Assembly: GCA_963920765.1 (NCBI GenBank) | Contig: OY987250.1 | Coordinates: forward strand, 17,166,409-17,230,408 | Source of the DNA: Ulota crispa | Taxonomy: Eukaryota; Streptophyta; Bryopsida; Orthotrichales; Orthotrichaceae | DNA length: 64,000 bases | Direction of reading: 5' to 3' | Shown: positions 36,460 to 47,918 of the stretch, piece by piece | How positions within the stretch are numbered: the first letter of the stretch is position 1 | Layout of the letters: each line of letters opens with the position of its first letter | The notes under the pieces: generated by a model | What the model saw: only the letters and a program-made list of their open reading frames with translations | The model's database searches: none | What the model was told of the DNA's origin: nothing | Made by a program: the position numbers and the translations under genes

Positions 36460-38341
36460 TAGGGAGCTGTTCTCGAATGAAGAATACATCGCTCATGAAT
36501 GGAAGTGCGAGCAAGTGCACTCGCGTCATGAGGCAGGTCACTGCAACGCGCTTGTGTTTTCGACGCCAGCCAACTTCACAGCAGTAACATGCATGGTGTC
36601 AGTTTCTCTAACAGCCACGCAGTTCTTTTTTTGAATAGCTGAAGTGCAACAATCGACCCTCAGTACTGTATCACTCCTCGGTTTTGTTCTTCGTTGGATG
36701 TCCTTGAGCTACGGAAGTATTGTCTCTCGGCGTGAGCATGCACCCTAGTTGAGTGGATGCGCGGAGATTCTTTACAACACCCCTTGCGGATGCTTATGTT
36801 CTAAAATCCCGAAGCACGTTGTTTTCTCAGTTGCGCCAGGATTGAGCTTTCTTACGAGCTTTCATTTGGCCACGTGTGTGCCTCTTCGTGGACAGATGCA
36901 CTGAGCTTGGGTAGGTGGGTAGCTGCTCCCGGGCAGTGGCAGCCCAAGGGGAATTACCACATCGCATGCAGCGGTAGCCTGCACAAATCTCCGCTCGAAC
37001 AAAGGTGGAGACGTTGCACATGCCTACCGGATGATTACCTGGATTGATTTACGTATTAGCAAGTAAGTCATGTGACGGAATCTTCGAAAATGTGCGCGAG
37101 CGCCCATGACCCAGTCGATGGATCGGCGAACTGAAAGCGTGGTTGAAATTATGTGACGCAGAGGGGAGCAAGTCGGATGAGTTTGGCATGCCCTTGGTCG
37201 AGCGTTGGTGGGAGGTGTAAGACGAGTTGTAAGTGGAAACATGGAGGAGCATCTTGTTTGCCTTGCAAGACAGGTTGGAGTGTGAAGCTTGCCACCATGA
37301 AAGCGGGAACGGGAGGTGCAGTGGTGGGCATTCGCTTCTTGCCAGGAGCTGACATAAACAGCAACCAGTTAGACCAGGGCACTCCCATTACAACATCATA
37401 GGCCTGGATAATCCTTTGGAGCCAGCATTTGCTTGAGAGACTGGCTTGTCCAAGGAGTGGAGTTGTTTCAATGTCCGGTAGCAATGCGACAACAAGCGCT
37501 GCAAAAATGTGACGTCGGACTGTGACATTAGAAGGTGTAGGTGACAAAATTCAGGTTAGATGGCTCTGAGAGACACAAAATTCAAATCTTATACGGCAAC
37601 AGAAATTAGGCAAGCAAACAAAGCGTCCAAGGTTTGGTGATGCATTCTAAAGTGTGCAGGTTCAAATCTTCATCTTACCGTTCTAGAATGAATTGAATGA
37701 TATGACCGGTTAGTGATACCCAAAAATGTCACCTTGGTCTTGGTCACGATTGTCAGCATCGTAGAGCACCATCGGCTCTCATTTCTGTGAGATTTTGAGA
37801 GTCAAAAAGTGACTTGTGAGTCAAGAATTGACTTGTGAGTGGTTTCATGAATGGTGAAATAGGTCGTGTTCAAATTGAAAAATGGAGGACTTTTATGTAG
37901 ACCGTGTGGAAACAGTGTAGGAGCTAAATCCAACATGAGGCCTTGCGTTTATAAAAGTTGGCACTATCATGTTTTGCAGCAAGAAATGAATATTTGTTGT
38001 AATGTACATGTTGGTAACTCGTTTATCCATTGCATTGAAGTAAAATGAAGTCTTTTTGATTTGTGATTTGTAATGAAGTTTGTCTTGGAATGACATATCA
38101 TAAGGTTTGTTATACTAAGTATTGGCCGGTTATTCCCAGCACCAAATTGAAAAATATTTAACTTGCATTGTTTCATGTTTAAGAAAGGCTTTCAAAACAT
38201 AGTTCGCATTATTAGGTTTTCATTGTGGTTACAATGTCAAATGAATTGATATAATGTTCGATCATCATTTCAATGTAAAGTTAACAGCCTATGACAAGTT
38301 TTGAATACTCTATAGCACAAATGTTCACAGCGTGATATATC
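36460..38341. other. Non-coding DNA between F-box locus 2 and ROCO3
   Basis: Diverged partner of 24.1-25.9 kb. It contains the short frames 35854-36129 and 36153-36455 just upstream as duplicates. No frame is conserved with the partner, so no gene is called. Confidence 0.5.
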
Positions 38342-38490
38342 CACTACAAGAAATTGCTCTCAATTTTGTCATTTTTCATAGATTTGGATGTGTCAATTTG
38401 GAAGTTTTTTTGTCAATATGAACTTTTTTGTCAATTTGGATGGATTTAGTCAATTTGGACGTGTCAATTTGGACATTGTCAAATTGTGGG
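38342..38490. mobile_element. Truncated CACTA-related element with ATATC duplication
   Basis: It begins CACTACAAGAAATTGC and carries several TGTCAATTTGGA subterminal repeats like those of the CACTA element at 17371. It ends in TTGTGGG without TAGTG. ATATC flanks it on both sides and the paralogous site at 25.97 kb is unoccupied. Length 149 bp. Confidence 0.75.
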
Positions 38491-39191
38491 ATATCGTACA
38501 ATTTGAAACCAAAGTGAGAAGAATCCAAGTGTGAGTCTTGACATACAACCTGACTCCCAAATTTGCATCACAAGTTCACAACTTAGGCAAAACAATAACA
38601 TGATTTTATTCCTTGCAACCATTTACATTTTATAGCAAAGAGTCTTTCATATCTATCTCCCAACTTGTTCAACTTTGTATCCCTGTCAATGCTTGTACAC
38701 ACATACCACATTTTTGCACATGTCAAGGCACAATGCATCTTCATAGAGGCTGTCATGTTTGTGCATTTTTATAGATGAGTCATATTTACAACCATTGACC
38801 AACTTCAAAATCATAATGCATGACCACAATTTTTCATGAACGCACTTTCTTCACGGTTCCAACTCTACCAATGATTTGAGACATCCTCATCACAACCACC
38901 TTTACCATGTTAAGCCTAATAAAACATCATTACTATTCATGAAACACATTGGCAATCATTCAATGCCTTGCAATCTTTTACGCTTTGACCAGCATACAAC
39001 AATCCCTCTCCTTTACATCTGAACATCACACTTTATTTCTTCATGTCCTCCATTTCTCATTCACAAAACTCATCTAGACTAGTACAGTCTTCCACAAAAA
39101 CACCATTTTTTTTCACAATGTTCACTCGTGTGTACCACCTCAGGCTACATCACCATCTCAAACTCATGACACTTACACATTTATAGCACTA

Positions 39192-42100
39192 CTACAATAA
39201 TTCTATGTTAGAACTCTGCTTCTTCCTACAAGCATCACATATCCAAGCTATTGATCCACCTTCATGCTTGTATCTAACCTTTCTCAACTCAAATATCTCA
39301 TGAAATTCCTGCTTCCTTTTACACTTTGGCTCCAAAAAGTCCATAATCCACCTTTGTGCCTCTGATCCCTCATCCACTCTCATCCTGATGTTCCTTTACA
39401 TCATTTGGCAAAAGTTTCACGCTTGAAATTGAAACATCACCATCTAAGACACCTGGTGTGTCCAAAACCAAAGCTACAAGGCGACCGCCATAGCTCCAAT
39501 CTGGTACCATCTCGCCCATTCCACCTGCAACGTGCGCACCTACCTTCACCAACATAGTGGCTATCTTCAACCCCCACTCCAACATTGCAATTGCTCTTTT
39601 TGATTCTTTTGTTCCAAATGTCACCGCACATCCTTTTTGATTGGCAACCTCATGAAATCCCTCCATGTTCTCACACATGAGATGCAAATGGAAGTTCACA
39701 ATCCCTGGCACCAATCTAGTCAACAACTTCTTCTTGCCAGCTTCGCATAGATATGCCAATTTAGGAATTTGTGATGCTAGCATTTCTTTTGAGATTACCA
39801 TGAGTTTGTCAATCTTTGCACAAACCTCTCCCAATAACTTGCCTTCCATGCTCATGATGTTTTTTTCCAACCTTTCAATCATCTCCTTCAAATCATCCAA
39901 CTTCAAGATAGCCTTATCCACCTTGCTAATCAAGTCATCTAACTTAGCGTACACTTGTGCAAAAGCTAGCCCATGGAGCCTTCCAAATATTGAATTGGTG
40001 AATGGATCATGTCTCTTATCACTATTTTTTGTATCATTTGGAATTTCAGCACTCCAAATCATGAGTTTTTTTTCATAATTCTCCAAGTTGATTGCTCGTC
40101 TTTTCAAAAGATTTGTCCAAGCCAAGCCTCCCAATAACACTTTCACCTTATTGGAGCCGCTCTCCAAACCTTCACAACTCTTCCAATGATGAATAGCTCC
40201 AAAGCCACCCCTTGCAACCTCCGCTTCTAAGTCTTTTGCACAAACACATTGATTCTTGCGATGCTCAAACCTTGTTAGCTTCTCAACACAATCTGGCCGC
40301 AAAATATACTCCTCAAGCAGCACTCCAAGACATCCTAATATGGGGTCCTCTTGAAGATGCTTGATGTGCCTCACAATTTGATGATCAATGAACGCCAACA
40401 TCTCATCTTGAGAACAATCCGAACGCAAAAAGATGTCAATATCTCCATCAATAAACTCAAGAATCACCTCAAAGCCATTGCTTATGAATTGTATGACATC
40501 TCGATACAACTTATAAGTGTCTTGATCATTTGCACATTGCAACTTCTTGAAGAGAGAAACCTACAACAACCATCAACTCACACATTGTAAACAATGTTTC
40601 CTACATAAAATGCAATTCATAAAATGGAAGAAGACAAGTACAAAACGAAACACTTCTCTAGTATAACCACCAACAAAAACTAATGTGAAATTCCAACTGT
40701 AAGAATCACCTTGCCAATCCATTTACCGTCAACAAACATCACTTATCAGTTTCAAGTCCAATCTTTCACGTCAAATCTAGAAACACCAACCACTAATAGA
40801 ACCATCAAAACCATCAATCTAATATTTTCATTCACAACTCACCTGCAAACGTGCAAAAAAACCAGCACTCAACATTGTTTTTCTCCCATCTTTGCAAGCC
40901 ACCCTCCTCCCAACATACTCAAACCTTGAAACTTCAATACTTTTATTCCACCGCAAACTATGATGTTTGTCCTCCAACATTGATGGTATCATAATGCATT
41001 TTGCATCTTGTTCATAACATACATGAAGCTTTTTCATAATTTCCAAAATGTCATCAAAACTCTTCCCCATGTCTCCTTGCTCTTCAACCAATCCCAACAA
41101 GAAGCGCTTCATATGCTCTATTGATATCATCCCATTTGATGATACCATCTCCAACTCACGCCCCTTACTTGCACACTTATGCAAGAACTCTCCCATGATG
41201 TCATGGCAAAACCATTGAGGATTGGTGATGACCGTTGCTCCTTCTTTGTTGTAAATGATGTGCCCTCCATCGTTCAACGATATTGCCACAAACTCCCTCC
41301 TGCTTTTGAAAAGATCCATATCAATGCCCTCCAACTCTTTCACGCCCTCGCACATGTGCTTGCAAAAATCATCCCACTTTAACAATGCTTGGTTTGGTCT
41401 TTCCAAATTCCACTTTGCAATACGCCTTTGCACTTCTTGACATGCACCTATGGTTGGCGGCAACCTCTCCAACAACCTCTTCAAGTGGCACCTCATGAAA
41501 TCAAACACACCACGAGCATCCGACTTCCTTGTGCCATCAACCTTGAAGATAACCTTGTCATCATCAAATTCAAGAACCTCCTCAAATTGTGATCTCAACT
41601 CCTCCACAACGTCCTCAATGCGTTTTCCAAAGTCATCATCATCCTTCCAATAGTCAAAGTGAGTCATCACTATGCACACATGTGGTCGATATTTAGAAGA
41701 CCTCCTTGTGTTGGAAGCAATCATCCTCAACCAAGCTTCAACTTCACCTTTTATCTTTGATGGCTTTTGCTTGATTGGTGGAATTAAAGATTGATCCATT
41801 GGATTGCACAACAACATGAACAAAGAACAACTGCCATCAGCAGAGAGGTTTGGCATCACCAACTCATGAAACGAGTGGTAGTCGGTTTGCCCAGCCATGT
41901 CCCAAATGGTGATGCCCATGCCATCACATGGAATACTTGCAACCTCAATGCCTTGTGTGCGTTCCAAGACCACATTCTCTTTGGTCATTTTTGATTTTGG
42001 TCCACGTTTGAGTAGATTTGGCCTCCAACCTCGACTCCACTTGCCACCTCTAAGCTCTAATTGCAACTCTGGCAATTGTGTCATTGATATTCGCAATTGT

Positions 42101-43785
42101 GTCTTACCTGTTTCCAAAGCCACATAAGTCATACAACTCCACATTATAACATTCTATTTGTGTATGCAACACATAGCATTCAACTCACAACTTTGTGATG
42201 GCTACTTGCGCAATACATAGTGTCTTACAAGTCCAACTTGCAAATTGCAATTACAAGTGAAAAAAAGAAAAGTGCTTATAGATAATTATGAAGTGGACAT
42301 TAATGCCAAAATAGAACATGTGCTTCACTCACCGGCATACGGTTCTCCACATAAAAACACACGACTTGATGTTTGCTTCACATTTGCCATGCCTTGTACA
42401 ACATCCCATAATCTCATCTTCTTTCTCTTAGATAATGCAGAACGTACATACTTCGCATCTCCAGACTCATTCAAAGGTGTCCCATACAAGTTAATGTCTT
42501 CAATGCAATGATTCTCCAATAACAAGTCCATCATGCTCCCCAACACTTTTGAACCGCCAACTCCACTACAATCAAAAAATGAAATGGTCTTCAAAGATGT
42601 GTTGCCCTTCAAGGCTTCCAAGATGGCCAAAACATTCTCCATTGCATGTGGATCTCTAGAACTTAGTTCTTTTAAATTGTAAAAATGTAAATGCAACAGA
42701 GATGTGTTCTTTTGGAGCATCTCAACCAAGAAATCCACCCCCTCTTGCCCTCCAATCTTGTCCCACAATTTAAGCATGTTAAGTGTGTTGTTGTGCTTAC
42801 TCTTGTCATGTTGAAGCATTAGCGAATCCATCAAAGCCTTCAACTCCATACTACCAAGTCCACCACAGTCTAGTGTTTTAAGAGATTGGTTTTTACACAA
42901 TGCTGAGGCTATGCTGGTGTATCCTCTTGTCAAAACATTGTCCCCATAATTGTAACCTTCCAGCATGAGGCGTTTGAGGGTTGTACTTGTGGCAAGCATG
43001 GCACTTACATGCTCGAGTCCAACATTTGATGTTACACCATATAACCGCAAGTCTTTTAAGACATTGTTAGAGCCCATGAAGGGCTTCATCACCTCCTCCA
43101 TCCCCTCTCCATCCAACTTCTGAACATTCATTTCAAATGACTTGAGGACCCGCATAGTGTTGGGCGTAGCAATGTTGGACATAAACTCTGCAGCCTCCTC
43201 TTTTCCCATCACCTCCACTTGTAATGACCAAAACGCAAGGCTCAAATCTTCAATACCGTCACACCTTTGAAGCATGCTTGCTACGCACTCGGCATCTTGA
43301 TTTGGTGAGCCTGAAGAACAATAAATATTGACTTCTTGAAAATCATTCCCAGATTGTCGGAGGGCGTCAACAAGTCCTACCAAATGTTCCCTACCATCAT
43401 CCGCGTAAAGATATATGAGCACCCTTTTATGGTACAGAGTCTTTGAGGAAGCAACGGATGCAAGAAACTCAGAATAACCTGCTCCCATGTCACCACCAAA
43501 CCCTCCCCCATAACCAAACTCTTTCCTAGAAGGCCCAAAAATCATACATAATCCACCATCTCTCTGCAGCTCTACCCAAAAGCACCAGCGATCATCTTTA
43601 GGTAAGGAAGACAAAAACTGTGCAAACTTCGACTCCTCTTGCCCTTCCACAAGAGCCAATTGCCCCACACTCATGGTCTCCACCTTGGCAAAACGGAAGG
43701 ACAAGGTCCTCACCCATGCAAGCAATAAATCCTTCCATGTCCAAAACTTGAGCAAACGTGTTAGACAAGTGAACAGCCTTCTCAT
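39192..43785 (-). CDS. ROCO3: TORNADO1-like LRR-Roc-COR protein, C-terminal frameshift
   Basis: Best preserved copy. Exons are 43785-42333, 42107-40843 and 40560 onward. Residues about 190-465 hold RNase-inhibitor-type LRRs (NTSLLHL and GNTSLKTI repeats). Roc follows: P-loop GEPYAGKT at 480-487, DMAGQ at 554-558 and THFD at 633-636. COR runs to about 905 (ITNPQWFCHDIMGEFL). Exon 3 has a coiled coil near 1100-1165. Compared with ROCO2, two bases are missing near 39385, so translation ends at 39372-39370 after 1302 residues and the last 60-odd residues (original stop 39194-39192), including WICDAC, are lost. ATG at 43785 is the first in frame; 43 further open codons precede it without ATG. It may encode a working GTPase with a shortened tail. 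Confidence 0.85.
42108..42332 (-). other. ROCO3 intron 1 (splits P-loop)
   Basis: The donor is GTGAGTGA after GCCG and the acceptor is AAACAG before GTAAGACA. The exon join recreates GGT AAG ACA (Gly-Lys-Thr) in phase 1. Intron 2 (40561-40842) starts GTGAGTTG, ends in TAG and is phase 0. Confidence 0.9.
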
Positions 43786-43921
43786 CCTTGCCTTTGCCCA
43801 AACACACCTTCCACGCAGATCTGTCCAAACCAAACCTCCAATGCTCAATCCACCACAACGCTCGCAATCACCCACGTCCCCACAGCCCCACCCTTCAAAC
43901 CCTCCTTCCTCCACAGCCTAA

Positions 43922-45027
43922 CCCTCTCAACCCTCCTTCTGGCTTTGCCCTGCATATGCCTACGTGCTGTGCAGACTGTGCACTGCCATCACCTACCTCC
44001 CATCTCCTCCGCCTCGAAACAACATCCACTTCCGAGCAACAAGTGGAGCTCGCAATGAAGGTCGTGTGCACTGCCCACCTAGTGCTTCATGCAGCCAAAG
44101 GATCTGAAGGGAACAAGTGCCGCAACTAGTCCCAATTCCGAGACAGCAGCCAAAGCCGAAAGAAAGCCACGTACAAGTATCCTCGAGCAGCAGGCGCACC
44201 ACCACTCCAGTATCAGACTAAGCTGCTCAAGCGCTGCTAGTGTGAGTCTCCGCAGCCAGGCTCAGAGCGCCACCACAAAGCCCTCGCTCGCTCAGAAAAA
44301 CGCACGCCCGTCTCAAGTGGACCAGCAGCTCGACACTGAAAGCGAGCTCTCGATCAGGGCAGACAAGTCGTAAGCTCGAGGACCCCAGGGACGGAGGAAG
44401 TGCACGAGAGTCCGATGGCAGGGCTCCCCCAACAAGTCGGAAGAGCAACTTATATGCACCTCAGCTGAAGACTGTCAGGAAGCTCCTCCGCGTAGCCTAC
44501 AGTACTGTTACACAAAATAAAATGGTAAGCGCCGGGACTATACCACCAGCGATTCCAGACGTGATTCGAAGTACTGCACCTCCTCCAGAGGCGAAGAACC
44601 TCGGTAACTGTGCCGTGGGGGGTCTAGCATTACTGTACCTTCATTACAGTTTCCGACCATATATGGTAGAGAACACTCGTGTCGTCAGCCCTTCCACGAT
44701 GTCTGCAAATTCTCCTCAACTTCCACGCCGCAGTAACTTGCAGGTCAGCCGCACTTGTTTGTGCATTCGTCCGGTTGTTTCGAAGTACTTATTAGAATCC
44801 GGTTGCGAAAATGAACTTGAACATCTGTGGCCATGGCAGCTTGCTATGTGACAAGCAACTACCGGGAATGCTTTGAAAGCAGAGCGCTGAGGCCGTGTGG
44901 GACCCGCGATTGGCGGTGTCATTTATGCCATTGAGTCCTCCTTTGACCGAGTCTTGTTACAGCCTGCCGCTAGTTCTCCCATGATCAGCTGTCGGAAGAT
45001 AAAAGCAGTCTCGTTGAGAAAGTAGCC
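43922..45027. promoter_or_regulatory. CpG-rich upstream region of ROCO3
   Basis: Gap-free partner (offset 33366) of 10556-11661. Identity stops sharply after GTTGAGAAAGTAG. The sequence then jumps back into a diverged copy of the internal part (CAGTACTGTTACATAAAATGG), as an unequal-exchange junction would. Confidence 0.7.
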
Positions 45028-46020
45028 CTCCAGTACTGTTACATAAAATGGTAGGCCCAAGTCCCAAGACTATAAGTTACCACCAGCTTTCCCAAACGTG
45101 AATCAAGGAACTGGCTCCTGTGGCGAAAATACCGGCAAGTTAACTGTACTGTGCTGGGTGAGTGGGTCAGTCTACCTTTCCTTTGCCTTCATAATGTTGA
45201 TCTCTGTTCTGTACCTTGTTTGACAGTAAGCTTAAGCGCTGAAACTGTCAACCTGAGACTGCCCCTGGGCCCACGCTGACACGACGTTGGAAGTGTACCT
45301 CCTGCTGAAATAACTTTACACTGCGGTGATTTTTAGTTTCTAACCTCTCTCTTTGGTGCTCTCACTTAAATGTTAGTGAATACGTACCAGATCGTTCAAC
45401 TGGGCAAGAGACCCCATGTAGTAAGTTACAGCAGTACCAGGCTGGGCTTCACACGAGAAAGAATTCTCTGAGTCCCAGCAGCCTTGCAAGCAGGGCTCTG
45501 TTTGTTTATTGCACATAAGTTAGGTTGATGTGGCGCTGGGGCGGAGAAGCTCAAATTTTTCACACTGCCAGAAAGTGTAGGAACTGAGATGGTTACCACC
45601 CAGTGACTGAATTTGGAAATCCTGAGTTTATGTTTGGATTCAGAGAGAGACCCTGCTTTAGTCTGTAATGACGGAGGATACAACTGAACAGGCATAAAAC
45701 AGGGGGACAAACTATTCCTCATACCCTTCTTTGCATTAAAAAAGCTGAGACTTTCCATCCTGGCCCCACAACGACGCATGTGCAGTAAACCGAGCCTGCT
45801 GCGCACCCCTGATTGTGAGGACAGGTTGGTAAAGCTAAGACTTTTGACATGGCAGAAAATGTTTGAATCTACAAATTTTGTAACTGGTAGATTGAGTTTG
45901 GTTATTTCAGATTTATTGCACGCATTGAGAGACCCTTGATTTCGTCTAAGTTACATGTTTCGACAGAGTCAAATCTGACCTACTACAGAACAAGGGCAGA
46001 TTCTTAGTCTTACCCCTGAT
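45028..46020. repeat. Second partial upstream copy and duplicated segment
   Basis: 45028-45190 repeats, in diverged form, the part around 11130-11260. From 45.2 kb on the sequence matches 14.2-15.2 kb. No F-box locus follows ROCO3 here, so the plus-strand half of this unit is missing. No gene seen. Confidence 0.55.
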
Positions 46021-46026
46021 TAACAA

Positions 46027-47000
46027 CAGGGAAAATTTCATGGATACCCCCGATGTTTGCAATTTTTTCACAGATACCCTGCTGTTTCAGAAATATCTCA
46101 AACACCCTTGGACCAAAAAAATCAGGTATTTGTTTTGTTGTGCATGTCACTTTCCTTTTTCTTTTGTGCGTACGTTTAACCCCTCACGGCCCAAGGGGAC
46201 CAAAACTGTCCACCCTGCATTTTAATTTGGAATTCTTTTACTTTTCTTGAAGATTAATTTTAGTGGTTATTTTTTTAAATTATTCTTATTGAAGTTTTGC
46301 TTTAGTATCAAAATTTTGATTTTGAAAATGAATGACTATGATTTGTCTATTCAAGATATTGTACAAGGGCGTCCATTGCAAATCTTCACTTTCTAGTGTT
46401 GAGAGCTCTTGGAAATGAGCCTCAAGTACACTAGAACTTGGAGAAACAATGACATTAGAAACTTTATTTAAAAAGTTGTAGAGTAGATTTTAAGAAGCTG
46501 TAAATTGATTAGGGTTACACATGTTGTACTTTACATACTCATATTTTTTTGGTATCCTCAATTTTAAATTTGAGATGTGAAAAGAGGATTAAAAAACTTC
46601 AAATCACTTTCACAGTTTTAACACCCTCTTGAATCAAATATTATAATCTTTCAATTCATAAGCAATAGTGTTGTGTTTTCTTTTCCTGTGTGATCTCTAA
46701 CATATCTAGTTTGAATTGGTACGGTTACAAAAAAAATTGAATGATGCAACTTATCAAAATGTTGCCATTCCGTTCATCCAAGAGCAGATTCTAAGATACT
46801 TAGGAACGTCCTTGGGCGGTGAGGGTCAAGGGGTTAACAAGAAAGAAGTAGTGTGTGCACAAAGGAAGAAGGAAGTAATGTGCATAACAAAACAAACGCC
46901 TAAAATATTTGGTCCAAGGATATTTGTGACATTTATGAAAAAGTAGGGGTATCTATGAAAAAATTGCAAACTTTAGGGGTATCCATGAAACTTTTCCTTG
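46027..47000. mobile_element. Fold-back element carrying a nested TTAA-type element
   Basis: The outer arms (CAGGGAAAATTTCATGG and its inverse ending TTTCCTTG) match the fold-back at 12802-13117. Removing the inner element (654 bp plus one TTAA) leaves 316 bp, exactly the length of the solo copy. The right end abuts the TTAA of element C. Confidence 0.85.
46180..46833. mobile_element. TTAA-type (piggyBac-like) element G, nested
   Basis: It begins CCCCTCACGGCCCAAGG and ends with the inverse of CCCCTTGACCCTCACCG, with TTAA on both sides (46176-46179, 46834-46837). The 654-bp body resembles element F (62878-63523): shared landmarks include TTGTAGAGTAGATTTT, ACTTCAAATCACTTTCACAG and TTGTTGTGTTTTCTTTTC-like stretches. 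No open frame of note. Confidence 0.85.
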
Positions 47001-47004
47001 TTAA

Positions 47005-47914
47005 CCTCTAAACGACCAAGCAAAGTTTCACCAAAAACTCTCCAAAACTGCCATTTTTAGAGCATCAACCAAATTTGAAACCAAAAACGTTTATATGCAT
47101 ATGTGACTCTAGGATCTTGTAGAAGAATGGTTTTAGAAGATGTGGAAAAAAATTCAGAATTTTTCACCATGTGGATTGGAAGATAGAATGGTTTGTAATA
47201 TTCATAAACTTCTTGTGAAATCCAAGCAGCTACACTTCAGAAGGTGAAATTCCTAAGTAAAAAAGACCATGTGGGTGGTGCTTCTCTAAATTCCTTACTC
47301 CACTTAAGTAAAGTACATGTCAAAAAAGTTTCAAATCATTTGGAATTGTATAACATATGGAAAAAATTTAGTAAGAAAAAAAAAGTAGAGAATGATTCAA
47401 AACACTCATTTGTTAAGGATTTATTTATGGAAATGAAAAATGCCAATCCCAATGGTTGTAATGTTGCAATAAACAATCTACATCCTTTGGTTTTGTTTTT
47501 TTCCCAAATAATGAAAATTGAGTAAAATAAAGGACTTCAATGTTCATTTTAGAGTAGAGAATCCATAACTCCATGCAAACAAAAAATCCTCGTAAATTTC
47601 ATATTGTTGACCAAAACAAAATGATTCAAAGCTTCCTACATTCACATAAATCTCCTAAACTAGTATATATATAAAAATTGAAAAAAGTAAATTTTAAAAT
47701 TTTGCCCAGACTGCCCATTGAGTGAAAAAAACAACATATTAGGCCATAAATTTTTAATCATAATTCCAAATGTCATGAAATTGAGTGCATAAGAAAGATA
47801 AACCTTGTTTTCAAATTTCGGTTAAAATTTCAACCAAACATATGAAAAGCTCCAATCACAACTACTTGGCCAAAATAGCTATGTTGCTAAAAATGGGGTT
47901 TGGTCCTTTAGGTG
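47005..47914. mobile_element. TTAA-type (piggyBac-like) element C
   Basis: It begins CCTCTAAACGACCAAGC and ends GGTCCTTTAGGTG between TTAA at 47001-47004 and 47915-47918. Its 910-bp body matches elements A, B and D. The right flank continues as in the paralogue near 15270, so it was inserted next to the fold-back element. Confidence 0.8.
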
Positions 47915-47918
47915 TTAA

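Noticed and set aside
46716..46946. 76-codon frame across element G and the fold-back arm
   Set aside because: It crosses a transposon boundary and starts within repeat DNA.
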